DNA of 64,000 nucleotides, taken from the NCBI GenBank assembly GCA_021805545.1, contig JAJZFB010000067.1:32906-96905 (forward strand), given 5' to 3'. This document shows positions 27,762 to 36,651 of this stretch, piece after piece (the first letter of the stretch is position 1; each line of letters starts with the position of its first letter). The translations under genes were made by a program, and so were the position numbers. This stretch comes from Pseudomonadota bacterium (GTDB lineage: Bacteria > Pseudomonadota > Alphaproteobacteria > Acetobacterales > Acetobacteraceae). A model generated the notes under the pieces. That model was given only the letters and a program-made list of their open reading frames with translations, was not told the origin of the DNA and searched no databases.

Positions 27762-27919
27762 GAATACCGATATGGAGATGCGCGATGGCTTTTGAATGGC
27801 ACGCGGGCCGGTGAGGAAAATCCATATTGCGCCATGCGCTTACCGCAACTCTCTCTTGTAACGGCGCGCAGACGGCGGATATGTAGCTCAGTGCAAGCAT
27901 TCAGGAAGATTCGCGTTCC

Positions 27920-28885
27920 ATGGCTGAAGTCAAGAAAACCAAGGTTCTCATCATCGGCTCCGGGCCCGCGGGCTATACGGCCGCCATTTATGCGGCCCGG
28001 GCCAATTTACGCCCCGTGCTGGTGGCGGGGCTGCAGCCGGGCGGGCAGCTGACCATTACCACCGATGTGGAGAACTACCCGGGCTTTGCTGACCCCATAC
28101 AGGGGCCGTGGCTGATGGAGCAGATGGCCAAGCAGGCCGAGCATGTGGGCACGGAAATTCTCTACGATATTGTCACCAAGGTTGATTTCTCGCAGCGCCC
28201 CTTCAAAGCCACCACCGATGGCGGGGTGGTGTTTGAGGCGGAGGCCGTGATTATTTCCACCGGGGCGCAGGCGCGCTGGCTGGGGCTGGAATCGGAGCAG
28301 AAATACCAGGGCGGCGGGGTTTCCGCCTGTGCCACCTGCGACGGGTTTTTCTACCGCGGCAAGCGCGTGGCGGTGATTGGCGGCGGTAATACGGCGGTGG
28401 AAGAGGCCATTTACATGACCCACCATGCCAGCCACGTAACGCTGGTACACCGGCGCGGCACCCTGCGCGCCGAGCGCATTTTGCAGCAGCGTTTGTTCGA
28501 GAACCCCAAGATCTCGGTGATCTGGGACCATAATGTGGACGAGATTCTCGGCGGCGGCACGCCCGAAGTGGTGAATGCCGTGCGGCTGAAAAACGTGAAG
28601 ACGGGCGAGACGCAGGTATTGCCGGTGGAGGGCGTGTTTGTCGCCATCGGCCACTCGCCGACCACGGCCATCTTCCAGGGCCAAGTGAAGCTGGATGACG
28701 AAGGCTATATCATCACCAAACCAGGGACGGCGGAGACCTCCATTGCCGGCGTGTTCGCGGCCGGAGACGTGCAGGACAAGATTTACCGCCAGGCGGTGAC
28801 CGCCGCCGGGACGGGCTGCATGGCGGCGCTGGAGGCCGAAAAATTCCTGGGCAACATACCGCTGCATGTCAGCGAGGCGGCATAA
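27920..28885 (+). CDS. trxB: Thioredoxin-disulfide reductase
   Basis: IIGSGPAGYTAAIYAARA, SACATCDGFFYRGKRVAVIGGGNTAVEEA. Confidence 0.97.
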   Translation: MAEVKKTKVLIIGSGPAGYTAAIYAARANLRPVLVAGLQPGGQLTITTDVENYPGFADPIQGPWLMEQMAKQAEHVGTEILYDIVTKVDFSQRPFKATTDGGVVFEAEAVIISTGAQARWLGLESEQKYQGGGVSACATCDGFFYRGKRVAVIGGGNTAVEEAIYMTHHASHVTLVHRRGTLRAERILQQRLFENPKISVIWDHNVDEILGGGTPEVVNAVRLKNVKTGETQVLPVEGVFVAIGHSPTTAIFQGQVKLDDEGYIITKPGTAETSIAGVFAAGDVQDKIYRQAVTAAGTGCMAALEAEKFLGNIPLHVSEAA

Positions 28886-29797
28886 ATGACCGGACAGAAA
28901 ATGGATTGGGACAAGCTGAGGGTTTTCCACGCCGTGGCGGAGGCCGGCAGCTTCACCCATGCGGGTGATACGCTGAACCTCAGCCAATCGGCGGTTTCGC
29001 GGCAGATTTCGGCGCTGGAAGAAGCGCTGGCCGTGCCGCTGTTCCACCGCCATGCGCGCGGGCTTATCCTTACCGAGCAGGGCGAGGCGCTGAACCGCAC
29101 GGTGCGCGAGGTGTTCGCCAAACTGGCCATGACCGAGGCGCTGCTGGCGGAAAGCAAGGAAAAGCCCGCCGGGCGGCTGAAAGTGACCACCACGCACAGC
29201 TTTGGCGTGGCGTGGCTGGCGCCAAGGCTGCGGCATTTTCTGACACAGCACCAGGATGTAACCGTCTCGCTGCTGCTGGATGATACCGACCTGGACCTGG
29301 CGATGCGCGAGGCCGACGTGGCCATACGCATGCACCCGCCGCGCCAGCCAGACCTGGTGCAGCGCCATTTGGGCGAAATCCGCAGCCAGATTTGGGCCTC
29401 GCCGGATTATGCCAAGCAATACGGCCTGCCCCATACGGTGGAGGAGCTGGATAACCACAAGCTCATTTTGTTTGGCGACCGCAAGCCGCCCGTGCCGGAT
29501 GTGAACTGGCTGGGTGAGATTGGCCGCAAGGATGGCACGGCGCGGCGCGGGGTGCTGGAGGTGAACTCGCTGCAGGCGGTGCTGGCTTGCGTGCGCGCTG
29601 GCATCGGCATTGGCACCGTGCCGGATTACCTGGTGCTGGACCAGACAGGGCTGGTGCCCGTGCTGCCCGAGGTGAAGAAACCCGCCATCGACATGTATTT
29701 TGTGTACCCGGAAGAGCTGCGGAACAGCAAGCGTGTCTCGGTTTTTCGTGACTTTTTGGTGAATTCCATTTCAGACCGTAACGGGCTGCCGCGCTGA
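28886..29797 (+). CDS. LysR family transcriptional regulator
   Basis: WDKLRVFHAVAEAGSFTHAGDTLNLSQSAVSRQISALEEALAVPLFHRHARGLILTEQG. Confidence 0.95.
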   Translation: MTGQKMDWDKLRVFHAVAEAGSFTHAGDTLNLSQSAVSRQISALEEALAVPLFHRHARGLILTEQGEALNRTVREVFAKLAMTEALLAESKEKPAGRLKVTTTHSFGVAWLAPRLRHFLTQHQDVTVSLLLDDTDLDLAMREADVAIRMHPPRQPDLVQRHLGEIRSQIWASPDYAKQYGLPHTVEELDNHKLILFGDRKPPVPDVNWLGEIGRKDGTARRGVLEVNSLQAVLACVRAGIGIGTVPDYLVLDQTGLVPVLPEVKKPAIDMYFVYPEELRNSKRVSVFRDFLVNSISDRNGLPR

Positions 29798-29894
29798 ACG
29801 CGGCGGTTTGCCTTGAGTCCAGCGCGCCGCTGGAACATGGCGATACAAAAAATCAACAGAAAATGCGTCTACCCCCCTTAAAAAATTCTCCCTG

Positions 29895-30041
29895 TGGCGT
29901 ATATACAACATTGTCCGGTGCGAGCCGGACATCATCTGGTTCTCTTGGGCCAGATTGGGACTTCGGTCCCAACGTCTCCCAGACGTGAAGCCTCCCTGTT
30001 GACTTGACCCGCTGGCCCATTAGGTGCCGGCGGGTTTTTTT
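29895..30041 (+). ncRNA. Candidate structured small RNA ending in an intrinsic terminator (class unknown)
   Basis: Four successive hairpins GTCCGG/CCGGAC, ATCTGG/CCAGAT, TTGGGAC-TTCG-GTCCCAA, CGTCT/AGACG, then CCCGC...GCGGG plus T7; no plausible ORF; 5' end approximate. Confidence 0.65.
30008..30041 (+). terminator. Intrinsic terminator
   Basis: CCCGCTGGCCCATTAGGTGCCGGCGGGTTTTTTT. Confidence 0.85.
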
Positions 30042-30058
30042 ATGCGCGCAAGGGCCGG

Positions 30059-30358
30059 ATGAGCTTTTACCAGCAAACACCAGAGGGGCTTGTGGTGGCC
30101 GTGAAGGCGCAGCCAGGTGCCAGGCGCGCCGCCATTGGCCCGGTTCTGCCCGCCGCCCCTGCCCCGGGCTGGCCTGATGCGCGGCTGAAAATTGCCGTGA
30201 CCGCGCCGCCGGAAGATGGCCGGGCCAATGAGGCCATTATTGCCGCCCTGGCCGCCTGGCTGGGCGCCAAGCCAGCCGCCATTACCCTGACGGCCGGGGC
30301 CACGGCGCGCGATAAGCGGTTTATTGTGGCGGCGGCGTGCGGGGTGCCGGATGTTTAG
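30059..30358 (+). CDS. DUF167 (YggU) family protein
   Basis: LVVAVKAQPGARR...LKIAVTAPPEDGRANEAIIAALAAWLG. Confidence 0.88.
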   Translation: MSFYQQTPEGLVVAVKAQPGARRAAIGPVLPAAPAPGWPDARLKIAVTAPPEDGRANEAIIAALAAWLGAKPAAITLTAGATARDKRFIVAAACGVPDV

Positions 30359-30437
30359 GGTGCGGCAAGCCTTGCGTGAGGAGATCCCCGCTTGCGCGAG
30401 GATGACGGAATGGGTGGTTTGGGGTTTTATGCCCGCT

Positions 30438-30525
30438 GGTATCACGCGTGGGGCTGGCGGGGCGGCCACGCGCCAAGCATGAGCCTTATACCAACGGGCA
30501 TGCTCAATGACCGTTGGTATAAGGC
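30438..30525. repeat. Dispersed repeat R1, copy d (composite of two hairpins)
   Basis: CGCGTGGGGCTGGCGGGGCGGCCACGCGCC then GCCTTATACCAACGGGCAT-gctca-ATGACCGTTGGTATAAGGC. Confidence 0.85.
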
Positions 30526-30529
30526 AGGC

Positions 30530-31927
30530 CTAAACCGCTTGCCGCGCCCCGGCGGCGATGACGGCCAGGGCGCAGGAGGCCAGGCGGGTGCGGGTGCTGT
30601 CGGCGCGGCTGGTGAGGATGATGGGGATTTTGGCGCCAAGGACGATGCCCGCTGCATCGGCGCCGGAGAGGAAGGTGAGCTGCTTGGCAAGGATATTGCC
30701 GGCCTCGATGCCGGGCACGACGAGGATGTCCGCCTGGCCGGCGACGGGGGAGTTTATCTCCTTGCGGGCGGCGGCGAGGGGGGAGATGGCGTTGTCGAAG
30801 GCGAGCGGGCCGTCGAGTATGGCGCCGGTGATCTGGCCGCGATCGGCCATTTTGCACAGGGCGGCGGCGTCCAGCGTGGCCTGCATGGCGGGGTTTACGG
30901 TTTCCACCGCGGCGAGGATGGCGGCGCGCGGGGTTTCGATGCCCAGCATATGGGCGAGATCGATGGCGTTCTGGACGATGGCGATCTTGTCCTCAAGCGT
31001 GGGGGCGATGTTGATGGCGGCGTCGGTGATGAAAAGCGGGCGGGGATAGGATGGGACATCCATGGCATAAACATGGCTGAGGCGCCTGCCGGTGCACAGG
31101 CCGGTGTTTTTCTGCATCACCTCGTGCAGCAATTCATCGGTATGGAGGGCGCCTTTCATCAGCAGCCCCGCCCGGCCCGCGCGCACCAGGGCCACGGCCT
31201 GGGCGGCGGCGGCATGGCTGTGGGGCGCGTGCTCGATGTGGAATTTGGAGATGTCGAGCTGGTAGCTGGCGGCGCAGGCGCGGATTTTTTCCGTGGGACC
31301 GACCAGTATGGGCTCGATGAGGCCGCGCGCCGCACCCTCGACGGCGGCGCGGAGCGAGGGTTCATCGCACGGATGGGCGATGGCGGTGGGCAGCGGCGCG
31401 CCGGAGGTGGCGCGGGTGAGCAAAGCGCGGAAACGCTCATGGCGCAGCAGCCGCACCTCGGGCAGGGCAATGGCGGGGCGGCTGACCTTTTCGGTGGGCG
31501 CCTGCACCGTGGCGGTGCCGCTCAGCACCTCGGTGCCGTTCTGGTTGGTGCAGTGGCAATCCAGGATGACGCGGTGTTTCTCTGGAATCAGGCTGGTCAC
31601 GGTGCAGGTGGCGGTAATGGTATCGCCAGGGCTGACGGGGGCGCGGAATTTAAGCTCCTGGGCGAGGTAAATGGTGCCGGGGCCAGGCAGCTTGGTGCCG
31701 AGCACGGCGGAAATGAGGCCAGCCGTAAGTACGCCCTGGGCGATGATGTGCCGGAACATATCCGTGGCGGCATAGTCCGGGTCGAGATGGGCAGGGTTTA
31801 CGTCGCCGGAAATGGTGGAGAAGAGAACGATGTCGTCCTGCGTGATCTGGCGCGTGACACTGGCGGAATCGCCGGGTTTGATTTCATCGAAAACACGGTT
31901 TTCCAGCAGCTCGGTTGGCATGTCCAT
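30530..31927 (-). CDS. Bifunctional MaoC-like enoyl-CoA hydratase / phosphate acetyl(butyryl)transferase
   Basis: N-terminal DIVLFSTISGDVNPAHLDPDYA (MaoC), C-terminal Pta/Ptb-like region GLIEPILVGP...LFITDAAINIAPTLEDK. Confidence 0.88.
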   Translation of the reverse strand: MDMPTELLENRVFDEIKPGDSASVTRQITQDDIVLFSTISGDVNPAHLDPDYAATDMFRHIIAQGVLTAGLISAVLGTKLPGPGTIYLAQELKFRAPVSPGDTITATCTVTSLIPEKHRVILDCHCTNQNGTEVLSGTATVQAPTEKVSRPAIALPEVRLLRHERFRALLTRATSGAPLPTAIAHPCDEPSLRAAVEGAARGLIEPILVGPTEKIRACAASYQLDISKFHIEHAPHSHAAAAQAVALVRAGRAGLLMKGALHTDELLHEVMQKNTGLCTGRRLSHVYAMDVPSYPRPLFITDAAINIAPTLEDKIAIVQNAIDLAHMLGIETPRAAILAAVETVNPAMQATLDAAALCKMADRGQITGAILDGPLAFDNAISPLAAARKEINSPVAGQADILVVPGIEAGNILAKQLTFLSGADAAGIVLGAKIPIILTSRADSTRTRLASCALAVIAAGARQAV

Positions 31928-31941
31928 CGTGCGTCTCCCGC

Positions 31942-33648
31942 TTAGCGTTGCAGAACATAGGTGCCGGGCGCGGGGCCGGTTATGGGGTAGCCTGCGGCTG
32001 GCGCGCCTTGCTGCGGCGGGTTGATTTTTGGCCCGGCGTGAGTGTGGAGCCATTCCACCCAGCCGGGCCACCAGGAGCCTTGCGTGCAGGCGGCATGGCT
32101 TTGCCATTCATCGGGTGGCACATGCAGGTCTCCCGGTTTGCGCCGCATAACGCAGAAATGACGGTTGGGGTGGCCCGGCTCGCTGACCACGCCAGCATTA
32201 TGCCCGCCGGAGGTGAGCACGAAGGTGAAGTCTCCCGCATTATAGAGTTGCAGTTTATAGACCGAGCGCCACGGGGCGATGTGGTCGGTTTCTGTGCCGA
32301 TGACGAAGAAGGGCGCGTGAATATCGGCGAGCGAGATTTTACGGCCCTCGACCTCGTAACGGCCTTCGGCGAGGTCGTCGTTGAGAAACAGGCGGCGCAG
32401 ATATTGCTTGTGCATGCGGTAGGGCAGGCGTGTGGCATCCATGTTCCAGGACATCATGTCGTTCGGGTGGTCGTCCTCGCCCAGATAATAGCGGCGGACG
32501 AGGTGCGACCAGATGAGGTCGTTGGCGCGCAGCATCTGGAAGGCGCCGGCCATTTGCGAGGAATCGAGATAGCCTTGTTCCCACATCACATCTTCAAGAT
32601 ACGCCAACTGGGATTCGTTGATGAAGAGTTGCAGCTCGCCAGCCTCGGTGAAGTCGGTTTGCGCGGCGAGCAGGGTAATGGTGGCCAGGCGCTCATCACG
32701 ATCGCGCGCCATGGCGGCGGCGGCGATGGCGAGCAGCGTGCCGCCAAGGCAATAGCCGGTGGCGTGGATTTTAGTATCGCCGCAAATGGCCTTGATGGCA
32801 TCGAGTGCGGCCATGACGCCGAGGCGGCGGTAGTCGTCCAGCTCCACATCGCGCATCGAGGCATCGGGGTTGCGCCAGGAGATGCAGAAGACGGTGAAGC
32901 CCTGCGCCACCAGGTAGCGCACCATGGAATTGTGCGGCGAAAGATCGAGAATGTAATATTTCATGATCCAGGCCGGGACGATGAGGATAGGCTCCGGGCG
33001 GACGGTTTCCGTGGCGGGGCTGTATTGCAGCAATTCGATGAGGCTGTTGCGGAAAACCACCGCGCCTGGGGTGAGGGCGACATCGGTGCCCGGCTGCATG
33101 GGAAGCGGCTGTGCCGCCGAGCCGCCGAGCACGCGCAGATCCTCGATGAAATGCCGGGCGCCCTCGCGCAGATTATCGCCGTAGCTGACGAGGGTTTTGC
33201 TGCGGACCTCGGGGTTGAGGGCGGGAATGTTGGAGGGGGCCAGCATGTCCATGACCTGGCGGGCGGCGAAATTGACGATGCGCTCGCTGACTTTCGCAAC
33301 GCCGGGGGTGTTGGTGGTGGCTTTGTCCCAGAAATGCTCGGCGCGCAGGAAGGCCTGCATGGCGATGGCGGCCGGGCCATATTGCCAGCCCGGATCGGTG
33401 AAGCGGTGGTCGCCAGGCGCGGGGGTGAGTGTTTCCGTGGGCAGGCCGAGAATCTGCCGGGTGAGGGCTGCCCAGCCGGCCCCGAGCTGGCGGCCAAGGG
33501 CAAGCTGGCGGCCAGGCTGGCTGGACAGGTGCATGAGCCAGTCGGCCATCGCCAAGGGCAGCGCGGCGGGAGAAAGACCGCCGCTGAACCGGGCCTGGAT
33601 GGCGTTGAGGGAACGGTCGAAATCTCGCAGGTCGGTTTCTTCGGTCAT
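31942..33648 (-). CDS. phaC: Polyhydroxyalkanoate synthase
   Basis: GYCLGGTLLAIAAA lipase-like box, PAWIMKYYILDLSPHNSMVRYLVAQGFTVFCISWRNPD, SGGHNAG. Confidence 0.93.
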   Translation of the reverse strand: MTEETDLRDFDRSLNAIQARFSGGLSPAALPLAMADWLMHLSSQPGRQLALGRQLGAGWAALTRQILGLPTETLTPAPGDHRFTDPGWQYGPAAIAMQAFLRAEHFWDKATTNTPGVAKVSERIVNFAARQVMDMLAPSNIPALNPEVRSKTLVSYGDNLREGARHFIEDLRVLGGSAAQPLPMQPGTDVALTPGAVVFRNSLIELLQYSPATETVRPEPILIVPAWIMKYYILDLSPHNSMVRYLVAQGFTVFCISWRNPDASMRDVELDDYRRLGVMAALDAIKAICGDTKIHATGYCLGGTLLAIAAAAMARDRDERLATITLLAAQTDFTEAGELQLFINESQLAYLEDVMWEQGYLDSSQMAGAFQMLRANDLIWSHLVRRYYLGEDDHPNDMMSWNMDATRLPYRMHKQYLRRLFLNDDLAEGRYEVEGRKISLADIHAPFFVIGTETDHIAPWRSVYKLQLYNAGDFTFVLTSGGHNAGVVSEPGHPNRHFCVMRRKPGDLHVPPDEWQSHAACTQGSWWPGWVEWLHTHAGPKINPPQQGAPAAGYPITGPAPGTYVLQR

Positions 33649-33660
33649 GGCGGCTCCTTA

Positions 33661-33700
33661 AGTCAGGCGAGCAGATGCTGAGTCAGGCGAGCAGATGCTG
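33661..33700. repeat. 20-bp perfect tandem duplication at the fabI stop
   Basis: AGTCAGGCGAGCAGATGCTG x2. Confidence 0.95.
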
Positions 33701-34471
33701 GCCGCCATCGACGGGTATGATGGTGCCGGTGAGCATTTGCGCGGCATCGGAAACCAGGAAGGCGGCGAGACCGCCGCAATCCTCGATGGTGGCGAGGCGG
33801 CGGGCGGGGGATTCCCGCATGGCGGCGGTTAGCAGATTATCGAAATGCGCGATACCGCCGGCGGCGCGCGTGGCGATGGGGCCGGGCGAGATGGCGTGGA
33901 CGCGGATGCCCTGCGGGCCAAGCTCGGCGGCGGCGTAGCGCACGGCACTTTCCAGCGCCGCCTTTACCGGACCCATGATGTTGTAGTTTGGCACCACGCG
34001 CTCTGAACCCAGATACGTGACCGAGAGCAGCGTGCCGCCTTGGGGCATGAGCGGGGCGGCAAGCCGGCAGGCGCGCAGGAAGGAATGGCAGGAAATATCC
34101 ATGGCCAGGGCGAAGCCTTCAGCGGAACTGTCGATAACGCGGCCGTGCAGGTCTGGCGCCGGGGCGAAGGCGATGGAATGGAGCAGGAAATCGAGCCGGC
34201 CCCAGCGCTGCTGGATTTCGGCGAAGACGGATTCCAGCGCGCCGGGCTGGTGCACATCGCAGGGCACGAGGAACTCGCAGGGCAGCGCGCTGGTTACCGC
34301 GGCGGCGAACGGGCGGGCTTTTTCGTTGAGGCAGGTGGCGCCAAGCGTGGCGCCGCAGGCGGCGAAGGCGCGCGCGCAGCCCGTGGCGATGCTCTCCTCG
34401 TTGGCGATGCCGAGGACGAGGCCCCGGCGGCCTTGCAGGCTGAACAGGCGCGGCGGGGCTGCGCTGTTCAC
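33683..34471 (-). CDS. fabI: Enoyl-ACP reductase (FabI-type SDR)
   Basis: GLVLGIANEESIATGCARAFAACGA, SVTYLGSERVVPNYNIMGPVKAALESAVRYAAAELG. Confidence 0.9.
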   Translation of the reverse strand: MNSAAPPRLFSLQGRRGLVLGIANEESIATGCARAFAACGATLGATCLNEKARPFAAAVTSALPCEFLVPCDVHQPGALESVFAEIQQRWGRLDFLLHSIAFAPAPDLHGRVIDSSAEGFALAMDISCHSFLRACRLAAPLMPQGGTLLSVTYLGSERVVPNYNIMGPVKAALESAVRYAAAELGPQGIRVHAISPGPIATRAAGGIAHFDNLLTAAMRESPARRLATIEDCGGLAAFLVSDAAQMLTGTIIPVDGGQHLLA

Positions 34472-34737
34472 GCGGGGCGCTGCTCCGGCTTGTGCACGTC
34501 CTGCGCCGGGCGGTCGCGGGTGCCGGGTATTGGGCGCTCCATAATGGCGGCGAGCAGGGCGGCGTTGGCGCGCATAAGCTCTTGCACATAGGTGGCATTG
34601 GCCTGCGCCACATCGCGCATCACCTCTCCCATGCGGGAATAGATGCGGGTGGAGGGCATGAATTTTTGCGGCGCGGAAAGCATCTCGCGTGAGATCTGAA
34701 ACAGATCCAGCGGGTCGGGGGCGGGTTTGTCAGTCAC
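34468..34737 (-). CDS. Small phasin-like protein in the PHA operon
   Basis: LFQISREMLSAPQKFMPSTRIYSRMGEVMRDVAQANATYVQELMRANAALLAAIMERP: amphipathic, Ala-rich; 4-bp overlap with fabI. Confidence 0.55.
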   Translation of the reverse strand: MTDKPAPDPLDLFQISREMLSAPQKFMPSTRIYSRMGEVMRDVAQANATYVQELMRANAALLAAIMERPIPGTRDRPAQDVHKPEQRPA

Positions 34738-34757
34738 GGCACTTCATCCTTCACAAT

Positions 34758-34789
34758 GTTTAACGACCATTAAGTTTAACGACCATTAA
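34758..34789. repeat. 16-bp perfect tandem duplication
   Basis: GTTTAACGACCATTAA x2. Confidence 0.95.
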
Positions 34790-34954
34790 GCTGAATAGGC
34801 TGGATATGGCGTTGATTTGCGTCAATCGTGTACAAATTAACGGTTTCTTCATGTTGCGCGAGCGTGAATTCGTAAACAGGTTTGTAACAAAATCCGGCTG
34901 TGGAAACTGGTTGTTTACGAATTTGGCTTAGCCCTGCGCCTGCCGTTTGCGGGG

Positions 34955-36169
34955 ATGATGATGACAAGCGTTTTTGACCGGAACCTGCTTCCGCTGATTG
35001 ACCGCGCGCTGGCGGACCCTGGCTGGCTGCCGGCCATTCCGGCGCCGTCGCGGGCGGTTTATGCCGAAGAGCGGCTGGAGCAATGCAGGCTGTTCAACCG
35101 GCGGCTGCTGATGGTGCTGACCCTGGTTTTCGATTTTTACTGGGTGGGAGAATTTGTTACCGCGCCCGAGATTGTGAGATTCTCCGGCTTGTTGCGCTTT
35201 GGGCTGATGACGCCGGCGGTGATTTTGTTTCTGGCGCTGGACCGGCAAAAGCGGGTGGGGCGGCGCTACGGGTTTTGGCTGCTGCTGCTCACCCTGGCGC
35301 CGGCGTTAATTTCGGCGCTGGTGTGCCTGCGCACCACATCGCCCGGCGCGTTGCTGGATATAAGGGCCACGCCGCTGATTTTGCTGGGCACATGCCTGGC
35401 GGTGCGGATGCCGCCGCGCGAGTTTCTGGTCAACACCGTTACAGTTCCGTTGCTTTACATCGGCTCGCTGTTTTTTTGCCGTGTGGTGCCGCGGAACGAG
35501 GTGGCGGCGCTGGCGCTGATTGAGGTTGCGATAGCCGTGGCGGCGGCGGGGTTTAATTTGCAACTGGAATGGCGCGACCGGCGCATGTTTTTGCTGAACA
35601 GCGCCGACCGCATTATGCGCGGGCTGCTGGAAGCGGCCAATTTGGGGCTGACGCGCGAGGCGCTGACCGATAAGCTGACTGGCGTGGCGAACAGGCGCTG
35701 TTTTGACGATACGCTGGCGGTGTTCTGGCAGGATGGCGCCGCCACGCGCGGGGCGGTGGGGCTGATTATGGCGGATATAGACCATTTTAAGCGCTATAAC
35801 GATTATTACGGGCACCAGGCGGGGGATGACTGCCTGCGCCTGGTGGCTGGGCGCATTGCCGGGCTGATACGCGAGCAGGACGTGCTGGCGCGCTACGGGG
35901 GCGAGGAATTTGCCATTTTATTGCCCGGCGCCACGCCGGAGACCGTGCGCGGCGTGGCGGAGCGCGTGCGGGCTGGGGTGGAGGCGCTTTGCATTGCCCA
36001 TGACGGGCTGACGCCGCCGGGGATTGTAACGCTGAGCTTGGGCTATGCGTGCATTGCCCCGCACCGGGGCGCGGTTATGCGCGATTTGGTGGCGCTGGCG
36101 GATGGGGAGTTGTACGCCGCCAAGCGCGGGGGGCGGAATATGGCGGTTTGTTCGCAGGAGGGCGGGTAG
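34955..36169 (+). CDS. Membrane-bound GGDEF diguanylate cyclase
   Basis: Hydrophobic N-terminal segments, then DKLTGVANRRCFD, MADIDHFKRYNDYYGHQAGDDCL, RYGGEEFAILLPG. Confidence 0.92.
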   Translation: MMMTSVFDRNLLPLIDRALADPGWLPAIPAPSRAVYAEERLEQCRLFNRRLLMVLTLVFDFYWVGEFVTAPEIVRFSGLLRFGLMTPAVILFLALDRQKRVGRRYGFWLLLLTLAPALISALVCLRTTSPGALLDIRATPLILLGTCLAVRMPPREFLVNTVTVPLLYIGSLFFCRVVPRNEVAALALIEVAIAVAAAGFNLQLEWRDRRMFLLNSADRIMRGLLEAANLGLTREALTDKLTGVANRRCFDDTLAVFWQDGAATRGAVGLIMADIDHFKRYNDYYGHQAGDDCLRLVAGRIAGLIREQDVLARYGGEEFAILLPGATPETVRGVAERVRAGVEALCIAHDGLTPPGIVTLSLGYACIAPHRGAVMRDLVALADGELYAAKRGGRNMAVCSQEGG

Positions 36170-36292
36170 GTTGCGGCGCGTATTGGCCGTTCGGCAAAGT
36201 TTTTCCGCCTTGCCCCTTCACCCGTGCGGGTGGCCAGGGTTTACTCCCCCCGGGGCTTGCCGTATCGGTAGGCGGCGCACCGGCGTAGCGCC

Positions 36293-36309
36293 GCGGGTGC
36301 AGCTCAATG
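36293..36309 (+). repeat. Partial duplication of the tRNA-Gly 5' end
   Basis: GCGGGTGCAGCTCAATG vs tRNA start GCGGGTGTAGCTCAATG (16/17). Confidence 0.75.
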
Positions 36310-36311
36310 CT

Positions 36312-36385
36312 GCGGGTGTAGCTCAATGGTAGAGTCCCAGCCTTCCAAGCTGGCTGTGCGGGTTCGATTCCCGTCACCCGCTCCA
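36312..36385 (+). tRNA. tRNA-Gly (TCC), CCA encoded
   Basis: GCGGGTG...CACCCGC acceptor; anticodon arm CCAGC-CTTCCAA-GCTGG; T arm GCGGGTTCGATTCCCGT. Confidence 0.95.
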
Positions 36386-36651
36386 GTTGCGTTGCGAAAG
36401 AGTGGCCATGCAGGTGCTCGAATAGCGGAAATCCGAGCGAAACCAGTTCTCTAAAGGCGTCGCCCGGCAAAGCGCCGCTATTGATTTTAGCGGAGAGACC
36501 CATGGGCAAATAGGGGGCATTCCTGAATTCGGCCAGTGCCGCGGCCCGAGTGCTGACGTCAAACTCTTTGGTTTTCCACGCGGATGAAGCGGGAAAGCAT
36601 CCTGGCGGCCCTGAAACGGTTATTTTTATTATCATTTTCAGTGAAATTTAT

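Noticed and set aside
27880-27905. ATATGTAGCTCAGTGCAAGC resembling a tRNA D-arm
   Set aside because: No acceptor stem, anticodon arm or T-loop follows; it is the trxB upstream region.
29895-30041. Assignment of the structured RNA as 6S RNA, SRP RNA or tmRNA
   Set aside because: No tmRNA tag ORF, no SRP GGAAGGAAGCAGCC core, and I cannot fold it confidently into the 6S central bulge; left unassigned.
31915-33681. 588-aa plus-strand ORF antisense to phaC
   Set aside because: Shadow ORF of phaC; no domain-like motifs.
36075-36635. 186-aa minus-strand ORF crossing tRNA-Gly
   Set aside because: As a full-length gene: it includes GIEPAQPAWKAGTLPLSYTR, the usual antisense translation of a tRNA gene. 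Only the upstream half is kept as a possible gene remnant in findings.
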